Shown in pieces: positions 34,331 to 42,832 of a stretch of 64,000 nucleotides of DNA. How positions within the stretch are numbered: position 1 is the first letter of the stretch; each line of letters opens with the position of its first letter. The notes under the pieces were generated by a model. It was given only the letters and a program-made list of their open reading frames with translations, was not told the origin of the DNA and did no database searches. Source of the stretch: Chthoniobacterales bacterium (GTDB lineage Bacteria; Verrucomicrobiota; Verrucomicrobiia; Chthoniobacterales; JACTMZ01); contig JAGYIO010000001.1 of the NCBI GenBank assembly GCA_018402585.1, positions 186,001-250,000 of the forward strand, given 5' to 3'. The position numbers and the translations under genes are program-made.

Positions 34331-37300
34331 ATGAAGTTTTCCTCCCGCGCGTTCCTCTTCGCCCTCCTCCTCGGCCCCGCTGCCGCCTTTGCCCAGGACG
34401 GACCGCCACAGGCCCTCGAAGCGGCCAATAATCTCTACAACGCCGGCGACTACCCCGCCGCCGTCGAAGCTTACGAGGGTGTCCTCCGCGACTACCCCAC
34501 CTCGCCCGTTGTCCCCAACGCCCAGGTCCAACTTGCCTTCTCCTACTACCTGACCGGCGAAAATCAAAAGAGCCTCGAGACCCTGAAAAAGTTTTCCGAC
34601 GGCCCGCCCGCCCCCGCCGAACTGGCCGAACTCGCCACCTTTCTCGCACCGCAGGCCCTCTCTGCGCTCGCCGCCGCCCTCAAGCCCGAGGACCCCGCGC
34701 GCAAAACCAACTACGTGGAAGCGATCAAACAGTTCGCCGCCTTCGCCCAGAAATACCCGCAATCTGCCGAGGTCGAATTCGCCAACTACGGCAGCGCGAT
34801 CGCCTCGTTCCAAGTCGGCGATTTCGCCGCGGCCCAGGCCATGCTCGAGACCAACCTCCGCCGCTTCCCCACCAGCCCCGGCATCCTCGACAGCCAGAAC
34901 CTCCTCGCCCTCATCTTCGCCACCGAAGGCAGCAAACTGCTCGGCGCGGAAGGCGCCGACCAAGAGGCTGCTTTCGCCCTCTACACCAAGTCCGCCGGAC
35001 TCCTCCGCGAGATCATCGAGAAAAAAACCGACCTCGCCCTGGTCAATGCCGCCCAATTCCAACTCGGCGAAATCCTGCTCAACGAAGCCGCCTTCTCGCC
35101 CGAGGACCGCAAACCCGTCCTGCTCGAGCAAGCCCGCAACGCCTTCCGCGGCGTCCTTCCCCAGGACACCATCATCGCCCTCCAGCAGAAAAAGATCGAC
35201 GGCATCCCCGCCCTGCGCCGCGCCGCCCTCGCCGCGCGCGACAACGCTGCCCTGCGCCGCATCGACCGTCAGGCCGAGCGGGACCGCCGCAAACTCGCCG
35301 AACTCCAATCGCGCCCCGACCAGACCGTCACCGCCTTGCAAAAAATCGGCGAGAGCTACTTCCAAGCCGGAGAATACGACGAATCGCGCGTCGTCCTCGC
35401 CCATATCGAACCGCTCCTCGCCGACGACGAAGACAAAAAGCGCAACCTCTACTTTCTCGCCATGACCTACGCGGTGCAAAACGCCGCCGATCCCGCCGTC
35501 GCGCGCTATGACGCCTTCCAGCGCGCACACCAAGGCGACCCCATCGCGGCCAACCTCCCCGTAGCCGTCGGCAATCTTTTCCTCACCCACCCCGACCCCG
35601 CCGTCCGCAATCCGGAGAAAGCTGCGCAATATTTCAAAGAAGCCGCCGAGATCTACCCGAAGAGCCCGTTCCTCGGGTTGTCCATCGTCAACGAAGCCAC
35701 CGCCCGCGCCCAGCAGGGCGATTTCGACGGCGCGCTCAAAACCTACCGCGACTTCCTCGCCACCAACCCGCCGGCCGAAGTCGGTGCCGTGGCCCAACTC
35801 GGCATCGGGAATGTCTGCAAAGAACAGGGCAAATGGGATGACGCCATTACCGCCTATAAAGAACTCGTCACGAAATTCCCCCAAGCCAGGCAGGTCGAGG
35901 AAGCCGAATTCTGGGTTGCGGTCGGCACCCAGCAGAAGGGCGACCACGAGGGCTCCCTCCCGCTCATCGCCGCTTTCGTCACGAAATACCCGCAAACCCC
36001 GCTCACCCCCAGTGCGCTGTATTCCGCCGCCGCGGCCAAGCTGGCTCTCGGCCGCAATGACGAAGCCGTCGCCACCATGGCCGCCATCGCGGAAAACTTC
36101 CCCCAAAGCCAGCCCGCCCCGTTCACCTACTTCCAGCGCGCCCAGCTGGCCGGCGCCGCGCAGGAATCCGACGAAGTGGTGCGTCTCATGACCGAGTTCG
36201 CGGAAAAATATCCCGCCGATGACAAAGTCTTCTTCGCCTTCGACAGCATCGGACAGACCGAAACCAACCGCGGCAACCTCGGAGCCGCCGTCGCCGCTTA
36301 CCAGGGCTTCATTGGAAAATATTCCGCCGACCCGAAGGCCCCCGAAGCCCTCCTGAAAATCGCCGACCTCCACCGCGCCGCCGCGGAACGGAACGGACGC
36401 TACGGCGCCCTCACTCCCGAGGAGCAGGAAAAGTGGAAAGTTGCCCTGGCCGCCTCCATCACCGCCGGCGAGAAAATGACCGCGACTTACCCGGACAGCG
36501 CCCAGCTCGGTCTCGGACTCCGCTCCCTCCTCACCTCGAAAAAACTCGAACTCGCCGCCGAACTCATCGATGCCGCCGCCCTCGAAAAATATTTCGCCGA
36601 CCTCGCCGCCTCCGCCCCCGACGGCGCCAAGAGCAAAATCCTCTTCACCCGCGCCGCCTTCATCAGCGAGAAAGACCCCGCCCGCGCCCTCGAGGAAATG
36701 AACCAAGCCTACGACGCCGCGCTCGTCTACGCGCCATCCGACCTCGACCTCTACGGCCTCGCCCTCCTCGGAAGCGGCCAAGCGGACCAAGCCAAAGCCG
36801 TCTTCGAAAAAATCGCCGCCGATTACCCAAACCCCGCCGGACAGGAACCCGCCGCCGCGCCACCCGCCATCCAAGAAGCCCAAGCCATTTCCCTCTTCGG
36901 CCTCGGCCGCGTCGCGCAGGAACAAAAAGACGTCACCGGCGCCGGCGCCCTCTTCGAAAAATTAAAGTCCCTCTACCCGTGGTCCCCTAAAGTCCTCGAA
37001 GCCAACTACGGCATCGCCGCCTCCCTGAAGGAACAAGGCAAAGGCGACGAAGCCGTCGCCCTGCTTACGCAGATCATCCGCGCCCCCAACGCCCCCACCG
37101 ACCTCCGCGCCAACGCCATGCTCCTCGGCGGCTACATCCAGAAAGACAAGGGCGAACGCGACGCCGCCATCGACTACTTCATCAAAATCTCCGCGTTCTA
37201 CGAAGGCGTTCCCACGGCCGCCGCCGCCGGCTTGTGGGAAGGCGGACAACTCCTCGAGCTGCAAGTCACCGAGCTGCAAACCAGCGATCCCGAAAAAGCC

Positions 37301-37414
37301 AACAAGCAAAAAGCCCAAGTCCTCCGCGCCTACAAGGAGCTGACCGAAAAATTCCCCGACTCCGAATTCGCCCCCAAAGCCCAAGAGCGCCTCAACGCTC
37401 TCGGCCCGCAGTGA
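34331..37414 (+). CDS. Exported giant tetratricopeptide-repeat protein
   Basis: A 1027-residue protein with a signal peptide (FLFALLLGPAAAFA before QDGPP), followed by TPR-like helix pairs over nearly its whole length. Examples are ALEAANNLYNAGDYPAAVEAYEGVL and repeated 'KYPxSxxAP-A' linkers. It is rich in Ala, Glu and Pro. Periplasmic TPR proteins of this kind act as scaffolds, for example with outer-membrane assembly or cell-division factors. The gene follows the RND transporter closely and overlaps the start of nth (GTGA), so it may share a transcript with both. Confidence 0.78.
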   Translation: MKFSSRAFLFALLLGPAAAFAQDGPPQALEAANNLYNAGDYPAAVEAYEGVLRDYPTSPVVPNAQVQLAFSYYLTGENQKSLETLKKFSDGPPAPAELAELATFLAPQALSALAAALKPEDPARKTNYVEAIKQFAAFAQKYPQSAEVEFANYGSAIASFQVGDFAAAQAMLETNLRRFPTSPGILDSQNLLALIFATEGSKLLGAEGADQEAAFALYTKSAGLLREIIEKKTDLALVNAAQFQLGEILLNEAAFSPEDRKPVLLEQARNAFRGVLPQDTIIALQQKKIDGIPALRRAALAARDNAALRRIDRQAERDRRKLAELQSRPDQTVTALQKIGESYFQAGEYDESRVVLAHIEPLLADDEDKKRNLYFLAMTYAVQNAADPAVARYDAFQRAHQGDPIAANLPVAVGNLFLTHPDPAVRNPEKAAQYFKEAAEIYPKSPFLGLSIVNEATARAQQGDFDGALKTYRDFLATNPPAEVGAVAQLGIGNVCKEQGKWDDAITAYKELVTKFPQARQVEEAEFWVAVGTQQKGDHEGSLPLIAAFVTKYPQTPLTPSALYSAAAAKLALGRNDEAVATMAAIAENFPQSQPAPFTYFQRAQLAGAAQESDEVVRLMTEFAEKYPADDKVFFAFDSIGQTETNRGNLGAAVAAYQGFIGKYSADPKAPEALLKIADLHRAAAERNGRYGALTPEEQEKWKVALAASITAGEKMTATYPDSAQLGLGLRSLLTSKKLELAAELIDAAALEKYFADLAASAPDGAKSKILFTRAAFISEKDPARALEEMNQAYDAALVYAPSDLDLYGLALLGSGQADQAKAVFEKIAADYPNPAGQEPAAAPPAIQEAQAISLFGLGRVAQEQKDVTGAGALFEKLKSLYPWSPKVLEANYGIAASLKEQGKGDEAVALLTQIIRAPNAPTDLRANAMLLGGYIQKDKGERDAAIDYFIKISAFYEGVPTAAAAGLWEGGQLLELQVTELQTSDPEKANKQKAQVLRAYKELTEKFPDSEFAPKAQERLNALGPQ

Positions 37415-38157
37415 GCAAAAAGCCCCCAGGTAGGGACGAGCGGCCTCTCCGAGCCGTAGTCTCTACCAGCCGGAGCGCCGCTCGTCCGCTCGGCAAACCA
37501 GGGGGCACGGGCGTCCCGCCCGTCACGACCAAATCCCGCGCAGCGGTCATCCTAAAACTCCTCCGCCAGACCTACCCCGACGCCCACTGCGAACTCAACC
37601 ACGACGGCCCCTTCCAACTCCTCATCGCCACCATCCTGTCCGCACAATGCACCGACGTGCGCGTCAACCTGGTGACGCCCGCCCTCTTCCAAAAATTCCC
37701 TGACCCCAAAAGCATGGCCGCCGCGCGCCAGGAAGACCTCGAAGGCCTCATCCGCTCCACCGGCTTCTTCCACAACAAAGCGAAAAATATCCGCGGTGCC
37801 GCCCAAGCCCTCGTCGACCACTACAAAGGCGAAGTCCCCCGCGAACTCGAGCCCCTCACCCATCTTCCCGGGGTCGGACGCAAAACCGCCAACGTCGTGC
37901 TCGGTAACGCCTACGGCATCGAGTCCGGCGTGGTGGTCGACACCCACGTCGCCCGCCTGAGCCAGCGCCTCGGCCTGACCAAACACACCGACCCGGTCAA
38001 AATCGAAAAAGACCTCATCAAACAAATCCCCCAAGACACCTGGACCCTCTGGAGCCACCTCCTCATCTGGCACGGCCGCCGCCGCTGCATGGCCCGCAAC
38101 CCCGATTGTCCCAACTGCGAACTCCAAAGCCTCTGCCCCTCCGCCGGCAAACTCTGA
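37411..38157 (+). CDS. nth: Endonuclease III with a repeat-derived N-terminal extension
   Basis: A 248-residue base-excision-repair glycosylase/lyase. The helix-hairpin-helix LPGVGRKTANVVL holds the catalytic Lys, VVDTHVARLS holds the catalytic Asp, and the end has a 4Fe-4S loop with spacing C-x6-C-x2-C-x5-C (from CMARNPDC). GTG at 37411, overlapping the previous stop, is the only usual start in frame before the conserved LKLLRQTYP. This means about 45 extra residues encoded by intergenic palindromes (PGRDERPL... GGTGVPPV). The extension is odd; the enzyme core is complete. Confidence 0.9.
   Translation: MSKKPPGRDERPLRAVVSTSRSAARPLGKPGGTGVPPVTTKSRAAVILKLLRQTYPDAHCELNHDGPFQLLIATILSAQCTDVRVNLVTPALFQKFPDPKSMAAARQEDLEGLIRSTGFFHNKAKNIRGAAQALVDHYKGEVPRELEPLTHLPGVGRKTANVVLGNAYGIESGVVVDTHVARLSQRLGLTKHTDPVKIEKDLIKQIPQDTWTLWSHLLIWHGRRRCMARNPDCPNCELQSLCPSAGKL
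37431..37530. repeat. Palindromic repeat pair inside the 5' end of nth
   Basis: GGTAGGGACGAGCGGC...GCCGCTCGTCC over about 37430-37493 and ACGGGCGTCCCGCCCGT at 37507-37523 are members of the intergenic palindrome families of this genome. They lie in the coding frame of nth and read as RDERPL and GTGVPPV. The same families recur near 12050, 53421 and 56212. Confidence 0.75.
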
Positions 38158-38257
38158 ACTCTAGCGTCGCCCGGGACGGCGGCGCCACATCCCCAGACAC
38201 CATCCGCGTGACATTTCGCCTGAAAACTGAAAACTACCAACCGAACACACCAAAGCA

Positions 38258-38761
38258 ATGAAACCTCTGCTCTCCCTTCTCCTCCTTTTACCCCTCACCA
38301 CCTTCGCCTCCCTCGAAGACCTCGTCGGCCCCGACCTGATCAACGCCCAAGGCGAAAAAGTCGAACTCTCCTCGCTCGAAGGCAAAGTTATCGGCCTCTA
38401 CTTCTCCGCCGAGTGGTGCGGCCCCTGCCGCGCCTTCACCCCCAGCCTGGTCAAACTCCGCGACCGCAAAAACGATGAATTCGAAGTCATCTTTGTGAGC
38501 AGCGACCGCAGCGCTGAGGACCAGGCGGAATACATGAAGGATTATGACATGGAATTTCCCGCCATCCCCTTCGACTCGGAAAAGCGCCGCGCGCTCGGCC
38601 AGCAATTCGGCATCTCTGGTATCCCCTCCCTCGTCATCGTCGACGACCAAGGTAACTTGATCACCAAAGACGGCCGCTCGGAGATGAGCGGCTCCGACTC
38701 GGACACCCGCAAAGCCCTCCGCGAATGGCGCCGCACCGCCGGCAAAAAGAGCGGCGACTGA
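38258..38761 (+). CDS. Exported thioredoxin-like protein (nucleoredoxin type)
   Basis: A 167-residue protein with a short signal peptide (LLSLLLLLPLTTFA before SLEDL) and a thioredoxin fold containing the active site SAEWCGPCRAFTP. The VIFVSSDRSAEDQAEYMKDY and GISGIPSLVIVDDQGNL segments match the nucleoredoxin/tryparedoxin-like branch. It would reduce or exchange disulfides in the periplasm. It stands alone 100 bases after nth and is followed by a hairpin-rich intergenic region that may end its transcript. Confidence 0.85.
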   Translation: MKPLLSLLLLLPLTTFASLEDLVGPDLINAQGEKVELSSLEGKVIGLYFSAEWCGPCRAFTPSLVKLRDRKNDEFEVIFVSSDRSAEDQAEYMKDYDMEFPAIPFDSEKRRALGQQFGISGIPSLVIVDDQGNLITKDGRSEMSGSDSDTRKALREWRRTAGKKSGD

Positions 38762-38780
38762 TCAGCCGGCACCCACCAAA

Positions 38781-38860
38781 ACGGCGTCAAGCCGCCGCAC
38801 TCCAAAACACCCCCACCGCAAAATTTTGGAGTGCGGTGACAAAGTCACCGCTTTCCACGC
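38781..38860. repeat. Paired palindromes with terminator-like stem
   Basis: CGCACTCCAAAA (38796-38807) and TTTTGGAGTGCG (38824-38835) are a perfect 12-base inverted repeat. It is flanked on the left by ACGGCGTCAAGCCGCC and on the right by GGTGACAAAGTCACC, which are palindromes themselves. The region lies between convergent genes and may stop transcription from both sides. A GTAGGGCGCGGC...GACGCGCC repeat follows near 38890. Confidence 0.65.
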
Positions 38861-38934
38861 CGCGAAAACGCACGACTTTCCCGACAGGTAGGGCGCGGCG
38901 TCCCCGACGCGCCGAGATCCTTCCGCCGCGGCCG

Positions 38935-39288
38935 TCACCGCCGCCAGAGCACGCCGAGCGAAGCCAACGACGCCCCCAACATCAGCGTGATCAACGAGGC
39001 CGCAAAAACCTTCGGCTCCCCGGCAGACACCGCCATCCACCCCACGATCGACCGCCAGGCAAACGCCGCGACCAACACCAAGGTGCTCACCCAAGCCGCC
39101 ACCCGCGCCCACCCAAACCCCCGCAACATCAACACCCCCCAAAAGGCCGAAAGCCCCCCGAACATCCCGCCCGAAAGCAACGCCGTCTTCGCCCCCGCCG
39201 GATTCGACCAAAACCCCGCTGCGCCGCAAAGCAGGAGAAAAATCCCAAACCCGACAAACCAACGTCCGCAAAATTTCATAAGTCCCAT
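38935..39288 (-). CDS. Four-helix membrane protein, TMEM14/UPF0136-like
   Basis: A 117-residue protein with about four membrane segments: WFVGFGIFLLLCGAAGF, LSGGMFGGLSAFWGVLML, VAAWVSTLVLVAAFAW and VFAASLITLMLGASLASLGVLW. The Gly-rich second helix and order resemble small TMEM14-type proteins. Assignment is by pattern only. A start at MKFCGRW (39279) is also possible. It converges on the thioredoxin-like gene. Confidence 0.55.
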   Translation of the reverse strand: MGLMKFCGRWFVGFGIFLLLCGAAGFWSNPAGAKTALLSGGMFGGLSAFWGVLMLRGFGWARVAAWVSTLVLVAAFAWRSIVGWMAVSAGEPKVFAASLITLMLGASLASLGVLWRR

Positions 39289-39704
39289 TATTGACGCAGC
39301 ACGAACGCGCACAAGTTGGATCGCACAGCCCCAGCCACTCCCTCGTTCCCTTGACTCCCTTGCTCCCGCTCATCTCGCCTGCGGTGGCCTGTGGCCATCT
39401 GCCCCGAGAGCCCGTGCGCTCCGGTGCTCGTTACCTTCTGTTCAAAAATTCCTCAGCCCAACTTTTCCGCCACGCCTGCCGCCGGGCAAGAGGCAGTTAG
39501 GCAGTTAAGGACTTGATCGCGAAAATTTTTACGTCATCGGCTTGCCTCACCCTTGGGGTGACGGAGCGGAAATGGGCAAACCTTTGATTTTCAGTCCCTC
39601 ATTTGCCTCCGGCTGTCTACGCTTCGCTGCGGCTTTCAACCATAGACCCTCAACTTCCTCTCTAGGATTAGACGTCCAGCCATTCCGGCGCAATGCGGCA
39701 GCGG
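39289..39704. other. Intergenic stretch without a recognised gene
   Basis: I see no convincing gene. The short frames here show no family pattern or ribosome-binding site. A small direct repeat GGCAGTTAGGCAGTTA occurs near 39490. The composition is more AT-rich around 39510-39600 than in neighbouring core genes. Confidence 0.4.
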
Positions 39705-40022
39705 TCAGGCCAAATGAAAAATCTCGCGCAGCGGAGCGCTAACCGGGCTGTTGTCCGGATTCGTCGGCATGATTTCGACGTTCTGCTTCCACCACTTCTG
39801 ACAGATCTCGGTCGAGGCGATGGACGCCCATTGCTCTTCGTTTTCGATTTCGGCGTAACCGAATAGTTGGCGCGTTTCGGGATGCAGGAAGATCGAGTAG
39901 TTCGAGACGCCGTGGTCTTTGAGGACCTTCTCCAACTCCGGCCAGATCGGATTGTGGCGCTTTTCGTATTCCTCCTCGGCGCCGGGGTTGACCGACATGA
40001 CGAAGGCTTGGCGGATTTTCAT
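39705..40022 (-). CDS. rhaM: L-rhamnose mutarotase, copy 1
   Basis: A 105-residue protein that interconverts alpha and beta anomers of L-rhamnose. The conserved [22 protein letters not shown] contains the family His, and the C-terminus [17 protein letters not shown] is nearly canonical. No other rhamnose genes are nearby. A second copy at 42833 matches at about 83 of 105 positions by eye. Both lie on the minus strand next to fic-related sequence, which suggests a duplicated segment. Confidence 0.93.
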   Translation of the reverse strand: MKIRQAFVMSVNPGAEEEYEKRHNPIWPELEKVLKDHGVSNYSIFLHPETRQLFGYAEIENEEQWASIASTEICQKWWKQNVEIMPTNPDNSPVSAPLREIFHLA

Positions 40023-40064
40023 GGGTAGCAGCTTCACTGACGTGGCTTTTCGGGAGGAAGCGTG

Positions 40065-40153
40065 ACCCACTTGGGCCTCAGGGACGGCCTGGCGGCCGGG
40101 ATAATGTCACGGCAGGGCGACAAAGCCGTCGCGGAATACAGGTTTCGCGGATA
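40065..40153 (+). pseudogene. Remnant of the 3' end of a fic gene
   Basis: The frame beginning [15 protein letters not shown] and continuing SRQGDKAVAEYRFRG, then TAA at 40151-40153, matches the end of the intact Fic protein at 41822 (SRDLKAGVNAGTL, SRQGDKAAAVYRFHG). The DNA CACGGCAGGGCGACAAAGCC is identical in both. Nothing upstream codes for the remainder of a Fic protein, so this is a truncated relic. Confidence 0.7.
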
Positions 40154-40535
40154 ATAACAACGTCCCCTTGCTCCTGGCCTTTTCAGATCGCTAAGTAGGA
40201 GTGATTGGCCCAACCCGCAGTGTTTTTTTGTGCCTGCGGCGAATAGACGCCATATTCACCGCATATTTTGCGGAGATTATGCTTTATGCTCACCAAAGGT
40301 CGGCGTGGCTGAAGGCGATTCGGCGTGAAGATTGCTCACCGCGGTCGCCGCGATTCATCAGATGGTAAGTCGCCCCCTCGTATTCCGTGCGCAGTTGACG
40401 GGCCGTAAATGAAATTTGCAATGAAGGGAAAGAGCGTCAATACGCGGGACTGAACCCTTTTTCTCGCAGCACGGCAAGGCTGCTCACTTCTTCCTGAATC
40501 TCGACAGGGCTCGGGTTGTGCCGTAGACTCATAAT
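40154..40535. other. Intergenic stretch between fic remnant and nucleotidyltransferase pair
   Basis: No gene is supported. CCGCATATTTTGCGG near 40258-40272 is a small perfect hairpin. The region is AT-richer than the core genes. A minus-strand frame over 40437-40628 has no family features and overlaps the better-supported plus-strand gene at 40536. Confidence 0.4.
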
Positions 40536-40760
40536 GTGAAGTTTGAAGACTGGCCTGAGGAGTGGCAGGAGTGGGCGAGACTCACTCCCATCAAGCGCTT
40601 TCGGGAAAGTGAAAAGATCTTCGCCCAATACTTAGCCATGGGAGGCACCCTTGATCCCGACCCCGATCCGACAAGTCCTTTCTACGATGCAGAAACATCA
40701 GGTGCAGGCCCTGCTTATGGGGGGCCAGGCCTGCGTGTTCTACGGCGCGGCGCAATTTAG
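40536..40760 (+). CDS. Small WPEEW-type protein paired with a nucleotidyltransferase
   Basis: A 74-residue acidic protein starting MKFEDWPEEWQEWARLTPIKRF, with a middle GGTLDPDPDPTSPFYD and an end GGPGLRVLRRGAI. From memory, proteins of this shape (Trp-Pro-x-Glu-Trp start, 'GGSLDPEPDxxSPF' centre) occur next to AbiEii-like nucleotidyltransferases in Verrucomicrobiota and Planctomycetes. It may act as the antitoxin. No searches were possible, so the pairing is inference. Its last 110 bases overlap the start of the next gene in another frame. Confidence 0.6.
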   Translation: MKFEDWPEEWQEWARLTPIKRFRESEKIFAQYLAMGGTLDPDPDPTSPFYDAETSGAGPAYGGPGLRVLRRGAI

Positions 40761-41445
40761 CAAGGACATCGACTTCCTTCTGCTGGCCGACAAGACGAAT
40801 TTCGCCGGCCTTCAATCCGCACTCAACGAACTGGGCGCACACCGGATCGCCGTACCCAAGTTCGACCCCGCCGCCTTGGCGCGGGGGCATGCGGTTCACT
40901 TCCGTTGTCAATCAGGAGATGCCAAGGGCCTGCGCATTGATGTGATGACCCACCTGCGGGATTTTCCGCCCTTCGAGGCTCTTTGGAGCCGCCGAGCCAC
41001 CGTTGTCGACGAGGACGGAACGGAGGTCTCCCTGTTGTCAGTCGAAGATCTGGTCAAGGCCAAGAAAACCCAGCGTGACAGGGATTGGCCGATGATCAGC
41101 GCTTTGGTCGAAGGGCACTATAAGGCAACGGGAAATTCGCCCAACCCGGATAGAATCACGTTCTGGCTGACTGAGACCAGAACGCCCGAGAGGCTTCTCG
41201 ATCTCGTCTCCCGCTTCACCGATGAATCGCACGCGTTGCTTCCCCGGCGTCCGCTCCTTGGTCTGGCCATTGCTGGCGACCTGCCGCGGTTGCGCGAGGC
41301 CCTCGACGCGGAGGTGCGGGCCGAGCAAGACAAAGACCGCACTTATTGGGAGCCGCTCAAGCGCGAGATGGAGGGCTTCCGTCGCGCGGAGCGCGAGGGG
41401 GAGGGACAAACCGGAGAGCGGAGACCGGAAAGTGAAAAGTCTTGA
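40651..41445 (+). CDS. Nucleotidyltransferase-fold protein (AbiEii/MNT-like)
   Basis: A 264-residue protein. Residues 20-45, ALLMGGQACVFYGAAQFSKDIDF in outline, carry the G-G-x...D-x-D pattern of polymerase-beta-type nucleotidyltransferases, with the metal-binding Asp pair DIDF. LRIDVMTHL supplies a third acidic residue. SVEDLVKAKKTQRDRDWPMI is typical of the AbiEii/MNT clade used in toxin-antitoxin and abortive-infection systems. The C-terminal third is charged and helical. An alternative start at 40687 would shorten the overlap with the upstream small gene. Confidence 0.72.
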   Translation: MIPTPIRQVLSTMQKHQVQALLMGGQACVFYGAAQFSKDIDFLLLADKTNFAGLQSALNELGAHRIAVPKFDPAALARGHAVHFRCQSGDAKGLRIDVMTHLRDFPPFEALWSRRATVVDEDGTEVSLLSVEDLVKAKKTQRDRDWPMISALVEGHYKATGNSPNPDRITFWLTETRTPERLLDLVSRFTDESHALLPRRPLLGLAIAGDLPRLREALDAEVRAEQDKDRTYWEPLKREMEGFRRAEREGEGQTGERRPESEKS

Positions 41446-41797
41446 TGCCTCTCGGCCTTAAGCTAGGGGGGTCAGTCCCGCGTCTCAGCGCCATTTTTCC
41501 TCCGCTTGGTCAGGGCCGTCCACAGTCGCGTGTTTAGAGTCAGATCTTGAGTTTTGACATTTCTCGCGTCGAGCGCCCGCCAATCGATATTGGCCCCCTC
41601 TCCAATTCCACGGCCAACCACCCGGAGACCCGCCCCGCCAAGACCTCGCCGTCCACTGCAACGCGAAGCACAGAGCAAAGACGCAACGCGTGATCAAGCC
41701 GTTGGCCACGGCACGGTGCGGGGATCGTCAGTCCGAGTGGGGCAGAATTGACGTGTTTTCGAGGCAACACCACGCCCCGCCAGAGATCGGTTGACCA
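41446..41797. other. Intergenic stretch with one copy of a dispersed repeat
   Basis: No gene is supported. At 41656-41679 CTGCAACGCGAAGCACAGAGCAAA is a diverged copy of the 24-base word at 43871 and 44668, and it is followed by ACGCGTGATCAAGC as in the 43871 copy. A TTGACC box at 41791 with a GATACT box about 16 bases later may be the promoter of the fic gene. Confidence 0.45.
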
Positions 41798-41821
41798 GTG
41801 ATAGCATCATCTGATACTATC

Positions 41822-42790
41822 ATGAAGTTGAAACCGCCGTTTTCCATTACCGGTGAAATTCTTGATCGGATCGCCAAGATCGAGCGCTTGATCGGGCGGG
41901 TTGACAGCCTGGATCAACCCAGACCGCAGCCCCACCTCAGGAAATCGAACCGGGTCCGCACTGTGCAAGGCAGTCTCGCCATCGAGGGGAACACCTTGAG
42001 TCTGGATCAAGTCACCGCCCTGCTCGAAGGCCGGAGGGTGATCGGCCAGAAAAACGAGATCAAAGAAGTCCTCAACGCCGTCGAAGTCTACCGGCGGATG
42101 CACGAATTCAAGCCCTCGTCTTGCCGGTCCCTGCTCAAGGCGCACCGCATCATGATGGACGGTCTGTTGCCTTCGGCGGGCCGATGGCGCACGGGCCATG
42201 TCGGCATCATCCAAGGCTCGAAAGTCTCCCACGTCGCGCCGCCGGCGGACCGCGTGCCGCACCTGATGGAAAACCTTTTCGGTTTTCTGCGCACGGCCAC
42301 CAGCCACCCCCTGATCAAGAGCGCCGTCTGCCATTACGAGCTGGAATTCATCCATCCCTTTGCCGACGGCAACGGCCGGATCGGGCGGTTTTGGCACAGC
42401 TTGCTGCTCACGCATTACCATCCGATCTTCGAGTTCACTCCGGTCGAATCACTGATCAAAGAACATCAGCGCCGATACTATAAGGTGCTCGGCACTTCGG
42501 ACCGCGCAGGCCATTCGACGGCCTTCGTCGACTTTTCGCTGGAGATGGTTCATCAGGCGCTCGACGACTTGGTTAAGGCCATCCGCCCGGAACGCTCCAC
42601 CATGCAAACCCGGTTGGAACGGGCCAAGGTCGATTTCGGCGAGGCGCGATTCTCGCGCAAAGACTACATGAAACTTCACAAAACGGTCTCCACCGCCACC
42701 GCCAGCCGCGATTTAAAGGCCGGCGTGAATGCCGGAACGTTGTCACGGCAGGGCGACAAAGCCGCGGCGGTTTACCGGTTTCACGGATAA
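41822..42790 (+). CDS. Fic-domain protein (AMPylase, class II)
   Basis: A 322-residue Fic protein. The active-site motif HPFADGNGRIGRFWH begins at His178 and is complete. An N-terminal inhibitory motif SLAIEGN (51-57) fits class II Fic proteins, in which the Glu blocks ATP binding until released. The C-terminal region (MKLHKTVSTATASRDLKAGV) looks like a winged-helix domain. Fic enzymes usually transfer AMP to hydroxyl side chains; the target is unknown. An in-frame GTG at 41798 would add eight residues. A relic of the same gene end lies at 40065. Confidence 0.9.
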   Translation: MKLKPPFSITGEILDRIAKIERLIGRVDSLDQPRPQPHLRKSNRVRTVQGSLAIEGNTLSLDQVTALLEGRRVIGQKNEIKEVLNAVEVYRRMHEFKPSSCRSLLKAHRIMMDGLLPSAGRWRTGHVGIIQGSKVSHVAPPADRVPHLMENLFGFLRTATSHPLIKSAVCHYELEFIHPFADGNGRIGRFWHSLLLTHYHPIFEFTPVESLIKEHQRRYYKVLGTSDRAGHSTAFVDFSLEMVHQALDDLVKAIRPERSTMQTRLERAKVDFGEARFSRKDYMKLHKTVSTATASRDLKAGVNAGTLSRQGDKAAAVYRFHG

Positions 42791-42832
42791 AGCAAAAAGC
42801 ATTGTCCTCACTGGCGCTCCCCGCAGCGAAGC

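Noticed and set aside
34313-36925. 870-codon minus-strand open frame opposite the TPR gene
   Set aside because: Low-complexity Gly/Glu/Phe/Val translation with no signal or motif. The plus strand has a signal peptide and TPR helices.
40437-40628. Minus-strand 63-codon frame
   Set aside because: It overlaps the better-supported WPEEW gene on the other strand and has no recognisable pattern.
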